A DNA stretch of 64,000 bases from Dyadobacter sp. MSC1_007 (GTDB lineage: Bacteria; Bacteroidota; Bacteroidia; Cytophagales; Spirosomataceae), in NCBI RefSeq assembly GCF_023667495.1, contig NZ_JAMOZL010000010.1, forward strand, positions 1 to 64,000. Direction: 5' to 3'. Numbering within the stretch: position 1 is the first letter of the stretch; each line of letters opens with the position of its first letter. The position numbers were made by a program, and so were the translations under genes. Shown here in pieces: positions 1-8,122 of this stretch. The notes below the pieces were generated by a model, which saw only the letters and a program-made list of their open reading frames with translations, made no database searches and was not told the origin of the DNA.

Positions 1-92
1 ATTGCATCAATCCGGTCGTGTGGGAGGAAGCACAAAAGACGTTTGGTTCGTTGCTGGACAGCTTTGTCGTTGCTACATCCTGCTGTAATTAA
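1..92 (+). CDS. ArsR-family regulator, C-terminal tail (partial)
   Basis: Only the last 29 codons are in the window, in the frame starting at base 3 and ending with TAA at 90-92. The peptide begins Cys-Ile-Asn-Pro, has Trp-Glu-Glu and a Phe-Gly-Ser-Leu-Leu-Asp-Ser-Phe stretch, and ends Ser-Cys-Cys-Asn. This resembles the C-terminus of Bacteroidota ArsR repressors, which often end in a Cys pair. The next gene is a DUF6428 protein, a usual partner in arsenic-response operons of this phylum. The assignment therefore rests on a short tail plus context. The N-terminal winged-helix domain lies outside the window. Confidence 0.5.
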   Translation, partial: CINPVVWEEAQKTFGSLLDSFVVATSCCN

Positions 93-148
93 GCAGGGTA
101 TTTTTTTGAATAGATCAATCGTAATATTACATTTAACCAATTGAAACC

Positions 149-721
149 ATGAACCAATTAAATCCAATTAGCGGCGGTCCGATGACGTGGGGTGATTTTA
201 AAAGCACTTTAGAACAAAATCCAGATTTGCACTTACAATTCCAATATGAAGAAGGCAAGTTTGTGGACAGTTCTTACCACATTACCGAGATCAAGCAAGC
301 GCCGATCGTTTCGGTAGACTGCGGCGGCGTAATGAATAGCTGGACAGAGATCATTGTGCAACTTTGGGAGCCTTCAGTGAAAGAAGTAGACCGTTCCATG
401 AAGGTCGGTAAAGCGCTTAAAATTGTCAACCTGGTTGAAAAAACGCTTCCTTTGGATTCGGACGCAACTGTGAAAATTGAATTTGGGAATTCAAAGTTTG
501 ATACGCGCCAGATGTATCCCGGTGAGTTTGTTGCAGATGGCGAAACATTCACAGTTAATCTTGTTCCGGACTTTACCCAATGCAAGGCGCTCACACGCAA
601 CCAGAGCTGCGGCACATCATCAGCAGAAGCCTCATGCTGCGCGCCTGCCCCTGTCAAGCAGGAGCTGGAATTAGTTGCTTCTGAGGCGGCGTGCTGCGAG
701 CTTGGATCGCGGTGTTGTTAA
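149..721 (+). CDS. DUF6428 family protein with Cys-rich tail
   Basis: A 190-residue soluble protein that fits DUF6428. It has the characteristic His-Ile-Thr-Glu segment near residue 44, an Asp-Cys-Gly-Gly segment near residue 57 and a Gln-Leu-Trp segment near residue 72. The family has no established biochemical role but recurs beside arsR, arsenate reductase and arsenite efflux genes in Bacteroidota. The last 40 residues hold three Cys-Cys pairs and other cysteines, consistent with binding a thiophilic metal or metalloid; that is inference. It starts 56 bases after the ArsR-like tail on the same strand, so the two are probably cotranscribed. An alternative start is Met-12, where family similarity begins. 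A hairpin terminator follows at about 786. Confidence 0.8.
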   Translation: MNQLNPISGGPMTWGDFKSTLEQNPDLHLQFQYEEGKFVDSSYHITEIKQAPIVSVDCGGVMNSWTEIIVQLWEPSVKEVDRSMKVGKALKIVNLVEKTLPLDSDATVKIEFGNSKFDTRQMYPGEFVADGETFTVNLVPDFTQCKALTRNQSCGTSSAEASCCAPAPVKQELELVASEAACCELGSRCC

Positions 722-785
722 TCAAATTAAAGAATTATCGGCATTCGCTGCCGTAATCGGTCCGCTGATACATGATCTGATTCTG

Positions 786-813
786 CCTCTGGCGCGTTAG
801 CCGGGGGCTTTTT
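786..813 (+). terminator. Intrinsic-type terminator after the arsenic-type genes
   Basis: An 8-bp GC-rich stem (CCTCTGGC with GCCGGGGG, including two G-U pairs) closes a 6-base loop and is followed by C and five T. It lies 65 bases after the DUF6428 stop and before the kdp locus, so it probably insulates the two units. Confidence 0.65.
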
Positions 814-846
814 GTTGTAATGACCATCTACACTTAATACACTACT

Positions 847-870
847 TTTTGATAGGGGACCCTATCAAAA
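847..870. promoter_or_regulatory. 24-bp palindrome upstream of kdp, candidate operator
   Basis: Two 11-base arms, TTTTGATAGGG and its exact reverse complement CCCTATCAAAA, are separated by two bases. The site lies about 150 bases upstream of the first small ORF of the kdp locus and after the ars-side terminator, in otherwise AT-rich non-coding DNA. A perfect dyad of this size suits binding of a dimeric regulator. It lacks a T-run typical of a terminator in either direction. Which protein binds is unknown, and no kdpE is present nearby. Confidence 0.45.
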
Positions 871-1017
871 TGATAAGATTTGAAGCAGTTTGAAAACCAT
901 GATAAATAGTTTAAATAGCTAATAAACAGTTAGTTGTGATGTTGTTTTGATGTTTGGTATGCCTTTGGATTGTATTCAGGCATTATTTACCAGGCATTCA
1001 CTTAACTATTATATATC

Positions 1018-1101
1018 ATGCTTACAATCCTCTTAGTCGCAGCAGGCTCTTTGTGTTTTGCGCTTTTTTATCAATCCGTGAAATTCTTCGAAAAGATCTA
1101 A
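1018..1101 (+). CDS. 27-residue membrane peptide upstream of kdpF
   Basis: ATG at 1018 and TAA at 1099-1101 encode 27 residues: an uninterrupted hydrophobic helix (Leu-Thr-Ile-Leu-Leu-Val-Ala-Ala-Gly onward) followed by a charged end, Lys-Phe-Phe-Glu-Lys-Ile. It ends four bases before the KdpF start, and size and topology resemble KdpF itself. It could be a second small subunit or regulator of the KdpFABC complex, or a leader peptide whose translation affects kdpF. The spacing and the clean single-helix composition argue that it is translated. No named family is recognised. Confidence 0.45.
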   Translation: MLTILLVAAGSLCFALFYQSVKFFEKI

Positions 1102-1105
1102 AACC

Positions 1106-1183
1106 ATGGCAGCATTACTTATTGTATCCATCGGCGTGTTTGTCTACATGTGCTACGTGCTCATCAAACCCGAGAAATTCTAA
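1106..1183 (+). CDS. kdpF: KdpF, small subunit of the potassium-transporting ATPase
   Basis: A 25-residue single-helix membrane peptide ending Tyr-Val-Leu-Ile-Lys-Pro-Glu-Lys-Phe. This matches the KdpF C-terminal pattern (E. coli KdpF ends Tyr-Ala-Leu-Ile-Asn-Ala-Glu-Ala-Phe). KdpF lies at the KdpA-KdpB interface in the inner membrane and stabilises the KdpFABC complex. It sits four bases after a similar tiny ORF and 61 bases before kdpA, the standard kdpFABC order. The gene is too short for most ORF callers and is easily missed. Confidence 0.8.
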   Translation: MAALLIVSIGVFVYMCYVLIKPEKF

Positions 1184-1244
1184 CTCCACCGGTCATGGCA
1201 GCGGAAAATCCACAAAGTCAAATTCGCTATCAATTTTTAATAAA

Positions 1245-2930
1245 ATGAACACAGAAATTTTAGGCGCCATTGCCATGTATGCAATTTCCATCCTGATGGC
1301 AATCCCATTTGGCAGGTACATTGCCAAAGTCTATGCAGGTGAAAAAACGCTGCTCGATACTGTACTCAATCCTGTTGAAAACCTCTTTTTCCGCATCAGT
1401 GGCATCGACCGCAAAGCCGAGATGAACTGGAAACAACACCTGGTGGCCATGCTGACCATTAATTTTATTTGGTTCATGCTGGGCATGTTTGTGCTAATGA
1501 ACCAGGGATGGCTACCGCTGAACCCGGACGGCAACCCTGGGCAAACCGCTGATCTTGCATTCAATACCAGTATATCCTTTGTTGTCAACTGTAACTTGCA
1601 GCACTACTCCGGAGAAAGTGGCGTAAGCTATCTGTCGCAACTATTCCTGATGTTTTTGCAGTTTGTAAGCGCGGCGACAGGGATGGCAGCAGCCGTTATT
1701 TTATTTATTGCCCTTAAACAGAAAACGGCCGATAAGCTTGGTAATTTTTATAACCTGATGCTGATCTCATGCACCCGGATCCTGTTGCCAGCATCCATCG
1801 TGGTAGCCAGTATTCTCGCTTTCAACGGTATGCCTATGACCTTTGAGGGCAAAGACAGCATTGTCAACATGCAGGGCGATACAGTGGGTGTATCGACAGG
1901 TCCGGTGGCAGCCTTCGTTGCTATCAAGCACTTGGGAACAAATGGGGGCGGATTTTATGGTACCAACTCGGCACATCCGCTGGAAAACCCCAACTACCTG
2001 ACCAATATGGTTGAGATGTTTTCTCAAATGATTATCCCACTGGCCATGATTTTTGCCCTGGGCTTCTTCTTGAAAAGAAAAAAAATGGCCTGGATGATTT
2101 TTGGGGTGATGACATTAGGATTTCTCTTACTATGCATTCCAACGATTATTTGGGAAGTACAAGGCAACCCTGCGATAGCCCAGATGGGCGTTGACATGGG
2201 ATCAGGTGCTATGGAAGGGAAGGAGGTCAGGTTTGGTAGTGCAGCTTCCGGGTTTTGGAGTATAGCGACCACCGTTATCTCGACAGGTTCGGTTAATTCC
2301 ATGCATGATAGTGCTATGCCGCTATCAGGAATGATGCAGCTGCTTGCTATGATGACCAATGCCTTTTACGGGGGCTGTGGAGTAGGGATCCTGAATTTTT
2401 TCATCTTTATCATCCTTGCCGTTTTTATCAGTGGCTTGATGGTAGGACGTACGCCTGAGTTTTTAGGTAAAAAGATTGAAGGCCGCGAGATGAAGATCGC
2501 CATGATCGTGGCGCTTTTGCACCCGCTTTTGATTTTGGTAGGAACGGCTCTGGCAGCTGCTTTTCCAGGGATCACATCGGCCAATCTGAATAACCCCGGC
2601 TTTCACGGTTTCAGTGAAATGCTCTATGAATACACTTCATCGGCAGCCAACAATGGCAGCGGATTTGAAGGGCTGGGCGATAATAACCCCTGGTGGAACA
2701 TTACAACCGGTTTTGTACTGATCCTTTCCCGCTTCCTGCCGATCATCGGCCCCATTGCCATTGCAGGACTTTTAGCCAATAAAAAATACATCCCTGAAAG
2801 CGCAGGCACACTGCCCACGGATTCGGCTACTTTTGGAATGATGGTGATGGCCGTGATCGTGATCATTACCGCGCTCTCATTCTTCCCAGCATTGACATTA
2901 GGACCGATTGCAGAGTATTTCAGTATGTAA
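1245..2930 (+). CDS. kdpA: KdpA, potassium-binding and translocating subunit
   Basis: A 561-residue polytopic membrane protein, close to the usual KdpA length of about 557. KdpA forms the K+ selectivity filter and pore of the high-affinity KdpFABC pump. It shows the filter-like segments Thr-Ser-Ile-Ser-Phe (early), Gly-Thr-Asn-Gly-Gly-Gly (middle) and Ser-Ser-Ala-Ala-Asn-Asn-Gly-Ser (late), and the Leu-Leu-Ala-Asn-Lys-Lys end region. The reading frame is open back to 954, but the upstream part overlaps kdpF and its neighbour and lacks KdpA similarity. The start at 1245 (Met-Asn-Thr-Glu-Ile-Leu) is therefore chosen. It is the first large gene of the operon, presumably induced by K+ limitation. 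Confidence 0.96.
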   Translation: MNTEILGAIAMYAISILMAIPFGRYIAKVYAGEKTLLDTVLNPVENLFFRISGIDRKAEMNWKQHLVAMLTINFIWFMLGMFVLMNQGWLPLNPDGNPGQTADLAFNTSISFVVNCNLQHYSGESGVSYLSQLFLMFLQFVSAATGMAAAVILFIALKQKTADKLGNFYNLMLISCTRILLPASIVVASILAFNGMPMTFEGKDSIVNMQGDTVGVSTGPVAAFVAIKHLGTNGGGFYGTNSAHPLENPNYLTNMVEMFSQMIIPLAMIFALGFFLKRKKMAWMIFGVMTLGFLLLCIPTIIWEVQGNPAIAQMGVDMGSGAMEGKEVRFGSAASGFWSIATTVISTGSVNSMHDSAMPLSGMMQLLAMMTNAFYGGCGVGILNFFIFIILAVFISGLMVGRTPEFLGKKIEGREMKIAMIVALLHPLLILVGTALAAAFPGITSANLNNPGFHGFSEMLYEYTSSAANNGSGFEGLGDNNPWWNITTGFVLILSRFLPIIGPIAIAGLLANKKYIPESAGTLPTDSATFGMMVMAVIVIITALSFFPALTLGPIAEYFSM

Positions 2931-2966
2931 AAGTCATTGGGTTTTTGAATAAAAGAGATTAGCAAC

Positions 2967-2998
2967 ATTCACTCATTCACTCATTCAATCATTCAATC
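2967..2998. repeat. Four 8-bp tandem repeats between kdpA and kdpB
   Basis: Two copies of ATTCACTC are followed by two of ATTCAATC, then a partial unit, in the 119-base kdpA-kdpB gap. The array is unstructured and non-coding. Its length could vary by slippage and would change kdpA-kdpB spacing without affecting either reading frame. Confidence 0.7.
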
Positions 2999-3049
2999 AT
3001 TAACAATAACGAGTGCCGAAAGCCTACAGCGGACTGCCTCTACACTCCA

Positions 3050-5089
3050 ATGAAAAATCAAAATGCATCCTTGTTCCAAAAAGATCTGGTCAACCAGGCT
3101 TTAAAACAATCTTTTATTAAGCTGAATCCTAAAATCCTGTTCCGTAACCCGGTGATGTTCACCGTCGAAATAGGCACATTTGTCATGTTTGTGGTCTGTC
3201 TGTGGATCCTGTCAGGAAATACGACCCAGGGCAACTTTGGCTACAACTTTGTGGTCTTTTTGATCCTTTTGCTTACCCTGTTGTTTGCCAACTTCGCCGA
3301 AGCCATCGCAGAAGCAAGGGGCAAAGCACAGGCTGACAGCCTCCGTAAAACGCGGGAAGAAACGCCTGCTAAACTGGTTTTGGACAACAAGCCTGGCTTC
3401 TCTGTATCCACCCAAAGTGTGATGTCGGCCCAGATGAAAAAGGGAGATATCTTCATCTGTGAAGCCGGGGACAACATCCCGACCGATGGTGAGATCATTG
3501 AGGGGCTGGCCACCATCGACGAGAGTGCGATTACGGGGGAGTCTGCACCCGTTATCCGTGAAGCCGGTGGGGATAAAAGCAGCGTAACAGGCGGTACAAA
3601 AGTACTTTCAGATAAGATCAAGGTCATGGTTTCCACTGCGCCAGGCGAGAGCTTCCTGGATAAAATGATCGCTTTGGTGGAAGGCGCCAGCCGCCAGAAA
3701 ACGCCGAATGAGATTGCTTTGACCATTCTTTTGGCGGGCTTTACCCTGGTATTCGTGATCGTTTGCATAACGTTGAAACCCTTTGCTGATTATTCCAACA
3801 CGCCTATCACCATCGCCGCATTCATCTCGCTTTTTGTGTGCCTGATCCCGACCTCGATCGGCGGGCTGCTTTCTGCGATCGGTATTGCAGGTATGGACCG
3901 GGCGCTTCGTGCCAATGTGATTACCAAATCGGGTAAAGCAGTCGAAACAGCAGGTGATATTGACGTGCTGCTTCTGGATAAGACAGGTACGATCACAATC
4001 GGCAACAGGAAGGCAACGCGTTTTTATCCTGCCAAAGGGATTACCGATAATCATTTTGTCAAAGCGGCCGTGCTCAGCTCGATTGCGGATGAGACGCCGG
4101 AAGGGAAATCAATTCTGGAACTGGCTAATGCGACGCCGACAACCTACCAGCTTTCGGACCCAAAGTTTATCAAGTTTACTGCCGAGACCCGCAGCTCCGG
4201 GGTTGACTTTGAAGATATTCGCATCCGTAAAGGTGCTTTCGATTCTATCAGGAATTTGGTCACAAGCGCGGGGAACCAATTCCCGTCCGAAGTTGAGGAA
4301 AGCGTGAAAGCTATTTCAAGCAATGGCGGTACCCCGCTGGTTGTTTCTGAAAACGAACGGGTATTGGGTGTCGTTGAGTTGCAGGATATTATCAAGCCCG
4401 GTATTAGTGAGCGTTTCGAGCGGCTTCGTAAAATGGGTGTGAAAACGGTGATGGTAACCGGTGACAATCCACTAACAGCCAAATTTATCGCCGAGAAGGC
4501 CGGTGTGGATGATTTCATCGCCGAGGCCAGGCCCGAGGATAAAATGAACTACATCAAACAGGAACAGGAAGGTGGCAAGCTTGTGGCGATGATGGGCGAT
4601 GGTACCAATGATGCGCCAGCCCTTGCGCAAGCCGATGTGGGTGTTGCGATGAACAGCGGTACACAGGCAGCCAAAGAGGCAGGCAACATGGTGGATCTGG
4701 ACAACGACCCGACCAAACTGATCGAGATCGTTGAAATTGGAAAACAGCTTTTGATGACACGCGGTACGCTGACCACCTTCTCGATTGCTAACGACGTAGC
4801 CAAATACTTTGCCATTATCCCGGCTTTGTTCATTGCCAGTATTCCTGCGCTGCAAGGGCTCAATGTCATGCGGCTAAACAGTCCTGAAAGTGCGATCCTG
4901 TCCGCGGTGATCTTCAATGCGATCATCATACCGTTTTTGATCCCGCTCGCTTTGAAAGGGGTAGCTTACAAACCGATCGGAGCCAGCGCGCTGTTAAGAA
5001 GAAACCTTTTTATTTATGGCCTGGGAGGCATATTGGTGCCATTTGCAGGGATTAAAGTCATTGACCTAGTGGTAAGTATCTGGATTTAA
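3050..5089 (+). CDS. kdpB: KdpB, P-type ATPase subunit of the potassium pump
   Basis: A 679-residue P-type ATPase, the usual KdpB size. The phosphorylated aspartate is Asp-310 in Asp-Lys-Thr-Gly-Thr. The actuator loop Thr-Gly-Glu-Ser lies near residue 163, and the hinge Gly-Asp-Gly-Thr-Asn-Asp-Ala-Pro near 518. The membrane Pro-Thr-Ser-Ile-Gly-Gly segment near 268 is a KdpB hallmark. KdpB hydrolyses ATP and drives K+ through KdpA. The ATG at 3050 leads straight into the conserved amphipathic N-terminus. The gene lies between kdpA and kdpC on the same strand. Confidence 0.97.
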   Translation: MKNQNASLFQKDLVNQALKQSFIKLNPKILFRNPVMFTVEIGTFVMFVVCLWILSGNTTQGNFGYNFVVFLILLLTLLFANFAEAIAEARGKAQADSLRKTREETPAKLVLDNKPGFSVSTQSVMSAQMKKGDIFICEAGDNIPTDGEIIEGLATIDESAITGESAPVIREAGGDKSSVTGGTKVLSDKIKVMVSTAPGESFLDKMIALVEGASRQKTPNEIALTILLAGFTLVFVIVCITLKPFADYSNTPITIAAFISLFVCLIPTSIGGLLSAIGIAGMDRALRANVITKSGKAVETAGDIDVLLLDKTGTITIGNRKATRFYPAKGITDNHFVKAAVLSSIADETPEGKSILELANATPTTYQLSDPKFIKFTAETRSSGVDFEDIRIRKGAFDSIRNLVTSAGNQFPSEVEESVKAISSNGGTPLVVSENERVLGVVELQDIIKPGISERFERLRKMGVKTVMVTGDNPLTAKFIAEKAGVDDFIAEARPEDKMNYIKQEQEGGKLVAMMGDGTNDAPALAQADVGVAMNSGTQAAKEAGNMVDLDNDPTKLIEIVEIGKQLLMTRGTLTTFSIANDVAKYFAIIPALFIASIPALQGLNVMRLNSPESAILSAVIFNAIIIPFLIPLALKGVAYKPIGASALLRRNLFIYGLGGILVPFAGIKVIDLVVSIWI

Positions 5090-5124
5090 AATCAAAAAAT
5101 AATAAGACTGAAAAGCTAGAAAAC

Positions 5125-5682
5125 ATGAAAACGAACATATTTCCCGCAATCAAACTAACCATCGTGACACTGCTTTTTTTCTGCGTGGTTTACCCGGCAG
5201 TGGTCTGGGCAATTGCCCAGCTGGCACCGGGCAGCGGACACGGTGAAATGGTAACAGCCAATGGTAAACGATACTATGCAAACATTGGCCAGAAATTTAC
5301 CGAAGACCGCTTCTTCAACAGCCGCCCGTCGGCCATTGAATACAATGCAGCCGGGAGCGGGGGCAGCAACAAAGGGCCATCTAACCCCGAATATCTGGCC
5401 GTTGTGCAGGCAAGGATCGACACATTTTTGGTGCATAATCCCGGCGTTGCTAAAAAGGATATTCCTGTCGAGCTGGTAACGGCCAGCGGCAGCGGTCTTG
5501 ATCCGGACATTTCGCCCAAGGCGGCATTGGTGCAGGTCAAACGGGTTGCAGCTGCCAGGAAATTATCCGAAGAAAAAATTACTCAGCTCGTCAGCGCACA
5601 TATTGAAAAACCACTTTTGGGTATGTTTGGTCCTGAAAAAGTGAATGTGCTGAGCCTGAACCTGGCTTTGGAAAAATTATAA
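5125..5682 (+). CDS. kdpC: KdpC, accessory subunit of the potassium pump
   Basis: A 185-residue protein with one N-terminal membrane helix (about residues 9-31) and a periplasmic domain. It has the family signatures Phe-Phe-Asn-Ser-Arg-Pro-Ser, Ala-Ala-Gly-Ser-Gly-Gly-Ser-Asn and Ser-Gly-Leu-Asp-Pro-Asp-Ile-Ser-Pro. KdpC is required for assembly and high-affinity transport by KdpFABC. It starts 35 bases after kdpB and is followed by an intercistronic hairpin and a porin gene. Confidence 0.96.
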   Translation: MKTNIFPAIKLTIVTLLFFCVVYPAVVWAIAQLAPGSGHGEMVTANGKRYYANIGQKFTEDRFFNSRPSAIEYNAAGSGGSNKGPSNPEYLAVVQARIDTFLVHNPGVAKKDIPVELVTASGSGLDPDISPKAALVQVKRVAAARKLSEEKITQLVSAHIEKPLLGMFGPEKVNVLSLNLALEKL

Positions 5683-5690
5683 AAAATGCG

Positions 5691-5722
5691 CTGGTCCCTA
5701 CCAGCAGCGACGCGGGGACCAG
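5691..5722 (+). promoter_or_regulatory. Intercistronic hairpin between kdpC and the porin
   Basis: CTGGTCCC at 5691-5698 pairs perfectly with GGGACCAG at 5715-5722 across a 16-base loop, just after the kdpC stop. No T-run follows immediately, so it is more likely an mRNA-stabilising or partially attenuating hairpin than a full terminator. It would let the porin be expressed at a level different from kdpABC. Confidence 0.45.
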
Positions 5723-5766
5723 GGATTTTCAATAGCGCCGCTACATTCATTTACAGTACCGTTTCA

Positions 5767-6867
5767 ATGAAAAGCTTATTATTAACTGCATTAGGTTTAG
5801 TGATTTTTAAACCAGCAATGGCCCAGGATTCGACCGACACGAAGAACCCTTTGACCATCAGCGGCTATGCGGAAGCCTATTACAATTACGATTTCAACAG
5901 CCCGCTCAACAACACGGTGCCGGGCTTTCTTTACAATTTCAACCGGGCCGGGGAAGTAAACCTGAACCTTGGGTTTATCAAAGCAAACTACACTACGGAC
6001 CGCGTAAGGGCGAACCTGGCATTCGCAGCCGGAACTTACGTAAATGCCAACTATGCGGCCGAACCGGGCGTGCTCAAAAATGTCTTCGAAGCTAACGTAG
6101 GTGTCAAAATCTCTCAAAATGCAAACCTTTGGATCGATGCCGGGATCATGCCTTCACACATTGGTTTTGAAAGCGCTATCGGCAAGGACAACTGGGCGCT
6201 GACAAGAAGTTTGGTCGCTGAAAACACACCTTATTTTGAGTCGGGCGTAAAGCTAGGATTTACCACCAAAGACGAAAAGCTATATTTGGCAGCGATGTAT
6301 TTGAACGGCTGGCAGCGGATCCAAAGGGCGGACGGAAATACCACACCGGCCTTTGGGGCGCAGATTACTTACAAGCCAGCGCCGAATGTGACTTTGAATT
6401 ACAGTACGTTTATTGGTTCGGATAAGCCCGATAGCCTCAGGCTCATGCGTTACTACCATAACTTTTACGGGATTTTTCAATTGGCTGAAAAATTTGGGAT
6501 AACTGCTGGATTCGATTATGGAGCGGAGCAGAAAGCGAAAGGAAGCGGCGAGTATAATAATTGGTTTGTACCGGTGTTGATCGCCCGCTATTCGCCATCA
6601 CCAAAAGTGAACATTGCGGCCAGGGGAGAATATTTTCAGGACAAAAACGGAGTGATCATCGCTACGGGCACTGAACACGGTTTTAAAACCTTCGGCGTCT
6701 CTGCCAATATTGACTACGCCATTTTACCGGGTGTGCTCTGGCGCGTGGAGGCCAGAAACCTGAATAGCAAAGACAGGATATTTCTGGAAAGGAATCAAGA
6801 CGGCGGCGGGCAGCTGGCTAAAAAAGACAACTTCTTTTTGACCACTTCTGTGTCTGTTGCGTTTTAG
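5767..6867 (+). CDS. Outer-membrane porin-like beta-barrel protein
   Basis: The ATG at 5767 begins a clear signal peptide ending Lys-Pro-Ala-Met-Ala-Gln, giving a 366-residue protein. The longer in-frame ORF from 5686 starts inside a hairpin and has no signal peptide. The mature part is rich in alternating hydrophobic and aromatic strands and ends in Val-Ala-Phe, a beta-barrel C-terminal signature. It resembles the OmpL-like putative beta-barrel porin group (BBP2-like) in Bacteroidota. Its place between kdpC and kdpD suggests it admits K+ or other small solutes across the outer membrane when potassium is scarce; that role is inferred from position only. Confidence 0.75.
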   Translation: MKSLLLTALGLVIFKPAMAQDSTDTKNPLTISGYAEAYYNYDFNSPLNNTVPGFLYNFNRAGEVNLNLGFIKANYTTDRVRANLAFAAGTYVNANYAAEPGVLKNVFEANVGVKISQNANLWIDAGIMPSHIGFESAIGKDNWALTRSLVAENTPYFESGVKLGFTTKDEKLYLAAMYLNGWQRIQRADGNTTPAFGAQITYKPAPNVTLNYSTFIGSDKPDSLRLMRYYHNFYGIFQLAEKFGITAGFDYGAEQKAKGSGEYNNWFVPVLIARYSPSPKVNIAARGEYFQDKNGVIIATGTEHGFKTFGVSANIDYAILPGVLWRVEARNLNSKDRIFLERNQDGGGQLAKKDNFFLTTSVSVAF

Positions 6868-6970
6868 GTTATATCTACTAATTATACGCCCGAGTATTAT
6901 CATGCTGAGCGGCCCGGTGCGCTCCTTGACAAAGTAAGTAACGTCAAACACCCCCCAACCCCCCAAACCG

Positions 6971-8095
6971 ATGTCCGAAACCAATCCCAGTGCGCAGCAA
7001 TTCCTGGATCTGATCAAAAGATCCAGGCGTGGAAAGTTCAAGATCTACATCGGCATGAGCGCTGGTGTTGGCAAAACGTTCCGGATGTTGCAGGAAGCGC
7101 ATGCACTGCTGCGCAATGGCATTGATGTCAAGATCGGATATATCGAGACCCACAACCGAAAAGAGACACATGATCTGCTTGAAGGGCTACCTGTCATACC
7201 GCGCAGGAAGCTTTTTTATAAGGGGAAAGAGCTTGATGAGCTGGATGTGCAGGCAGTGATCGGCCTGAGGCCTGAGGTCGTGGTCGTCGATGAGTTGGCC
7301 CATACCAACATTGAAGGCAGCAAAAATGACAAACGCTGGCAGGATGTGCTCGAAATCCTGGAAGCAGGGATCAATGTGATCAGCGCTGTCAACATCCAGC
7401 ACATTGAATCGCTCAATGAAGAAGTAAAAGGGATCACCGGCGTGGAAGTAAAAGAGCGGATCCCGGATAGTGTGCTGGGCGCGGCCGATGAAGTGGTCAA
7501 CATTGACCTGACTGCCGACGAGCTGATTACTCGTCTGAAAGAAGGTAAAATTTATAAGCCGGATAAAATCCAGACTGCACTCAATAATTTTTTCAAGGCT
7601 GACCATATCCTGCAACTCCGTGAACTTGCTTTGAAGGAAGTAGCTAGTCAAGTCGAGCGCAAGGTCGAATCTGAAATCCCTAAGCTGGTTGCATCCAGAA
7701 GGGAAAAATTTTTGGCCTGCATTAGTAGCAATGAAAGTACAGCCCGCCATGTAATCCGCAAAACGGCGCGGTTGGCTAGCTATTATAACAGTAAATGGTT
7801 CGTTTTATATGTACAGACACCAAATGAAAGCCAGGACAAAATAGCACTGGATAAGCAGCGGCATCTGATCAATAATTTTAAACTTGCCACTGAAATGGGT
7901 GCTGAGATCATCCGGGTGCAGAATGCCAACATTTCGGAGGCTATAATCCAGGTAGCCGAACAGCGTGAAATAACGACCATATGCCTTGGAAAACCCCATA
8001 TCAATCTGCTCAGAGTGATTCTGGCCACCAACCTGTTCAATAACCTGTTAAAAAAACTTTCAGCATCGGACATTGATCTGGTTATCTTATCATAA
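6971..8095 (+). CDS. kdpD: Short KdpD: N-terminal nucleotide-binding and USP domains only
   Basis: 374 residues matching only the cytoplasmic N-terminal half of KdpD. The Walker A motif Gly-Met-Ser-Ala-Gly-Val-Gly-Lys-Thr is at residues 28-36. The Walker B-like Val-Val-Asp-Glu-Leu-Ala-His-Thr-Asn ends at 113. The Val-Asn-Ile-Gln-His-Ile-Glu-Ser-Leu-Asn signature follows, and a universal-stress-protein-like domain fills the C-terminal third. The four membrane helices and the kinase of full-length KdpD (about 890 residues in E. coli) are absent. A separate histidine kinase starts 27 bases downstream and probably supplies that function. In full KdpD this part senses nucleotides and ions. Confidence 0.9.
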   Translation: MSETNPSAQQFLDLIKRSRRGKFKIYIGMSAGVGKTFRMLQEAHALLRNGIDVKIGYIETHNRKETHDLLEGLPVIPRRKLFYKGKELDELDVQAVIGLRPEVVVVDELAHTNIEGSKNDKRWQDVLEILEAGINVISAVNIQHIESLNEEVKGITGVEVKERIPDSVLGAADEVVNIDLTADELITRLKEGKIYKPDKIQTALNNFFKADHILQLRELALKEVASQVERKVESEIPKLVASRREKFLACISSNESTARHVIRKTARLASYYNSKWFVLYVQTPNESQDKIALDKQRHLINNFKLATEMGAEIIRVQNANISEAIIQVAEQREITTICLGKPHINLLRVILATNLFNNLLKKLSASDIDLVILS

Positions 8096-8122
8096 TGTGG
8101 CCAGAATTACTGATTTTAATAT

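Noticed and set aside
955..970. Possible sigma-54 promoter (TGGTATGCCTTTGG) upstream of kdp
   Set aside because: The spacing between the GG and the second element is one base short and GC is replaced by GG, so it does not fit the -24/-12 consensus.
954..1244. N-terminal extension of the kdpA frame back to 954
   Set aside because: The extension overlaps kdpF and its companion peptide in another frame, lacks KdpA similarity, and would make KdpA about 100 residues too long.
5686..5766. 27-residue upstream extension of the porin
   Set aside because: It starts inside an intercistronic hairpin and would hide a clear signal peptide that begins at 5767.
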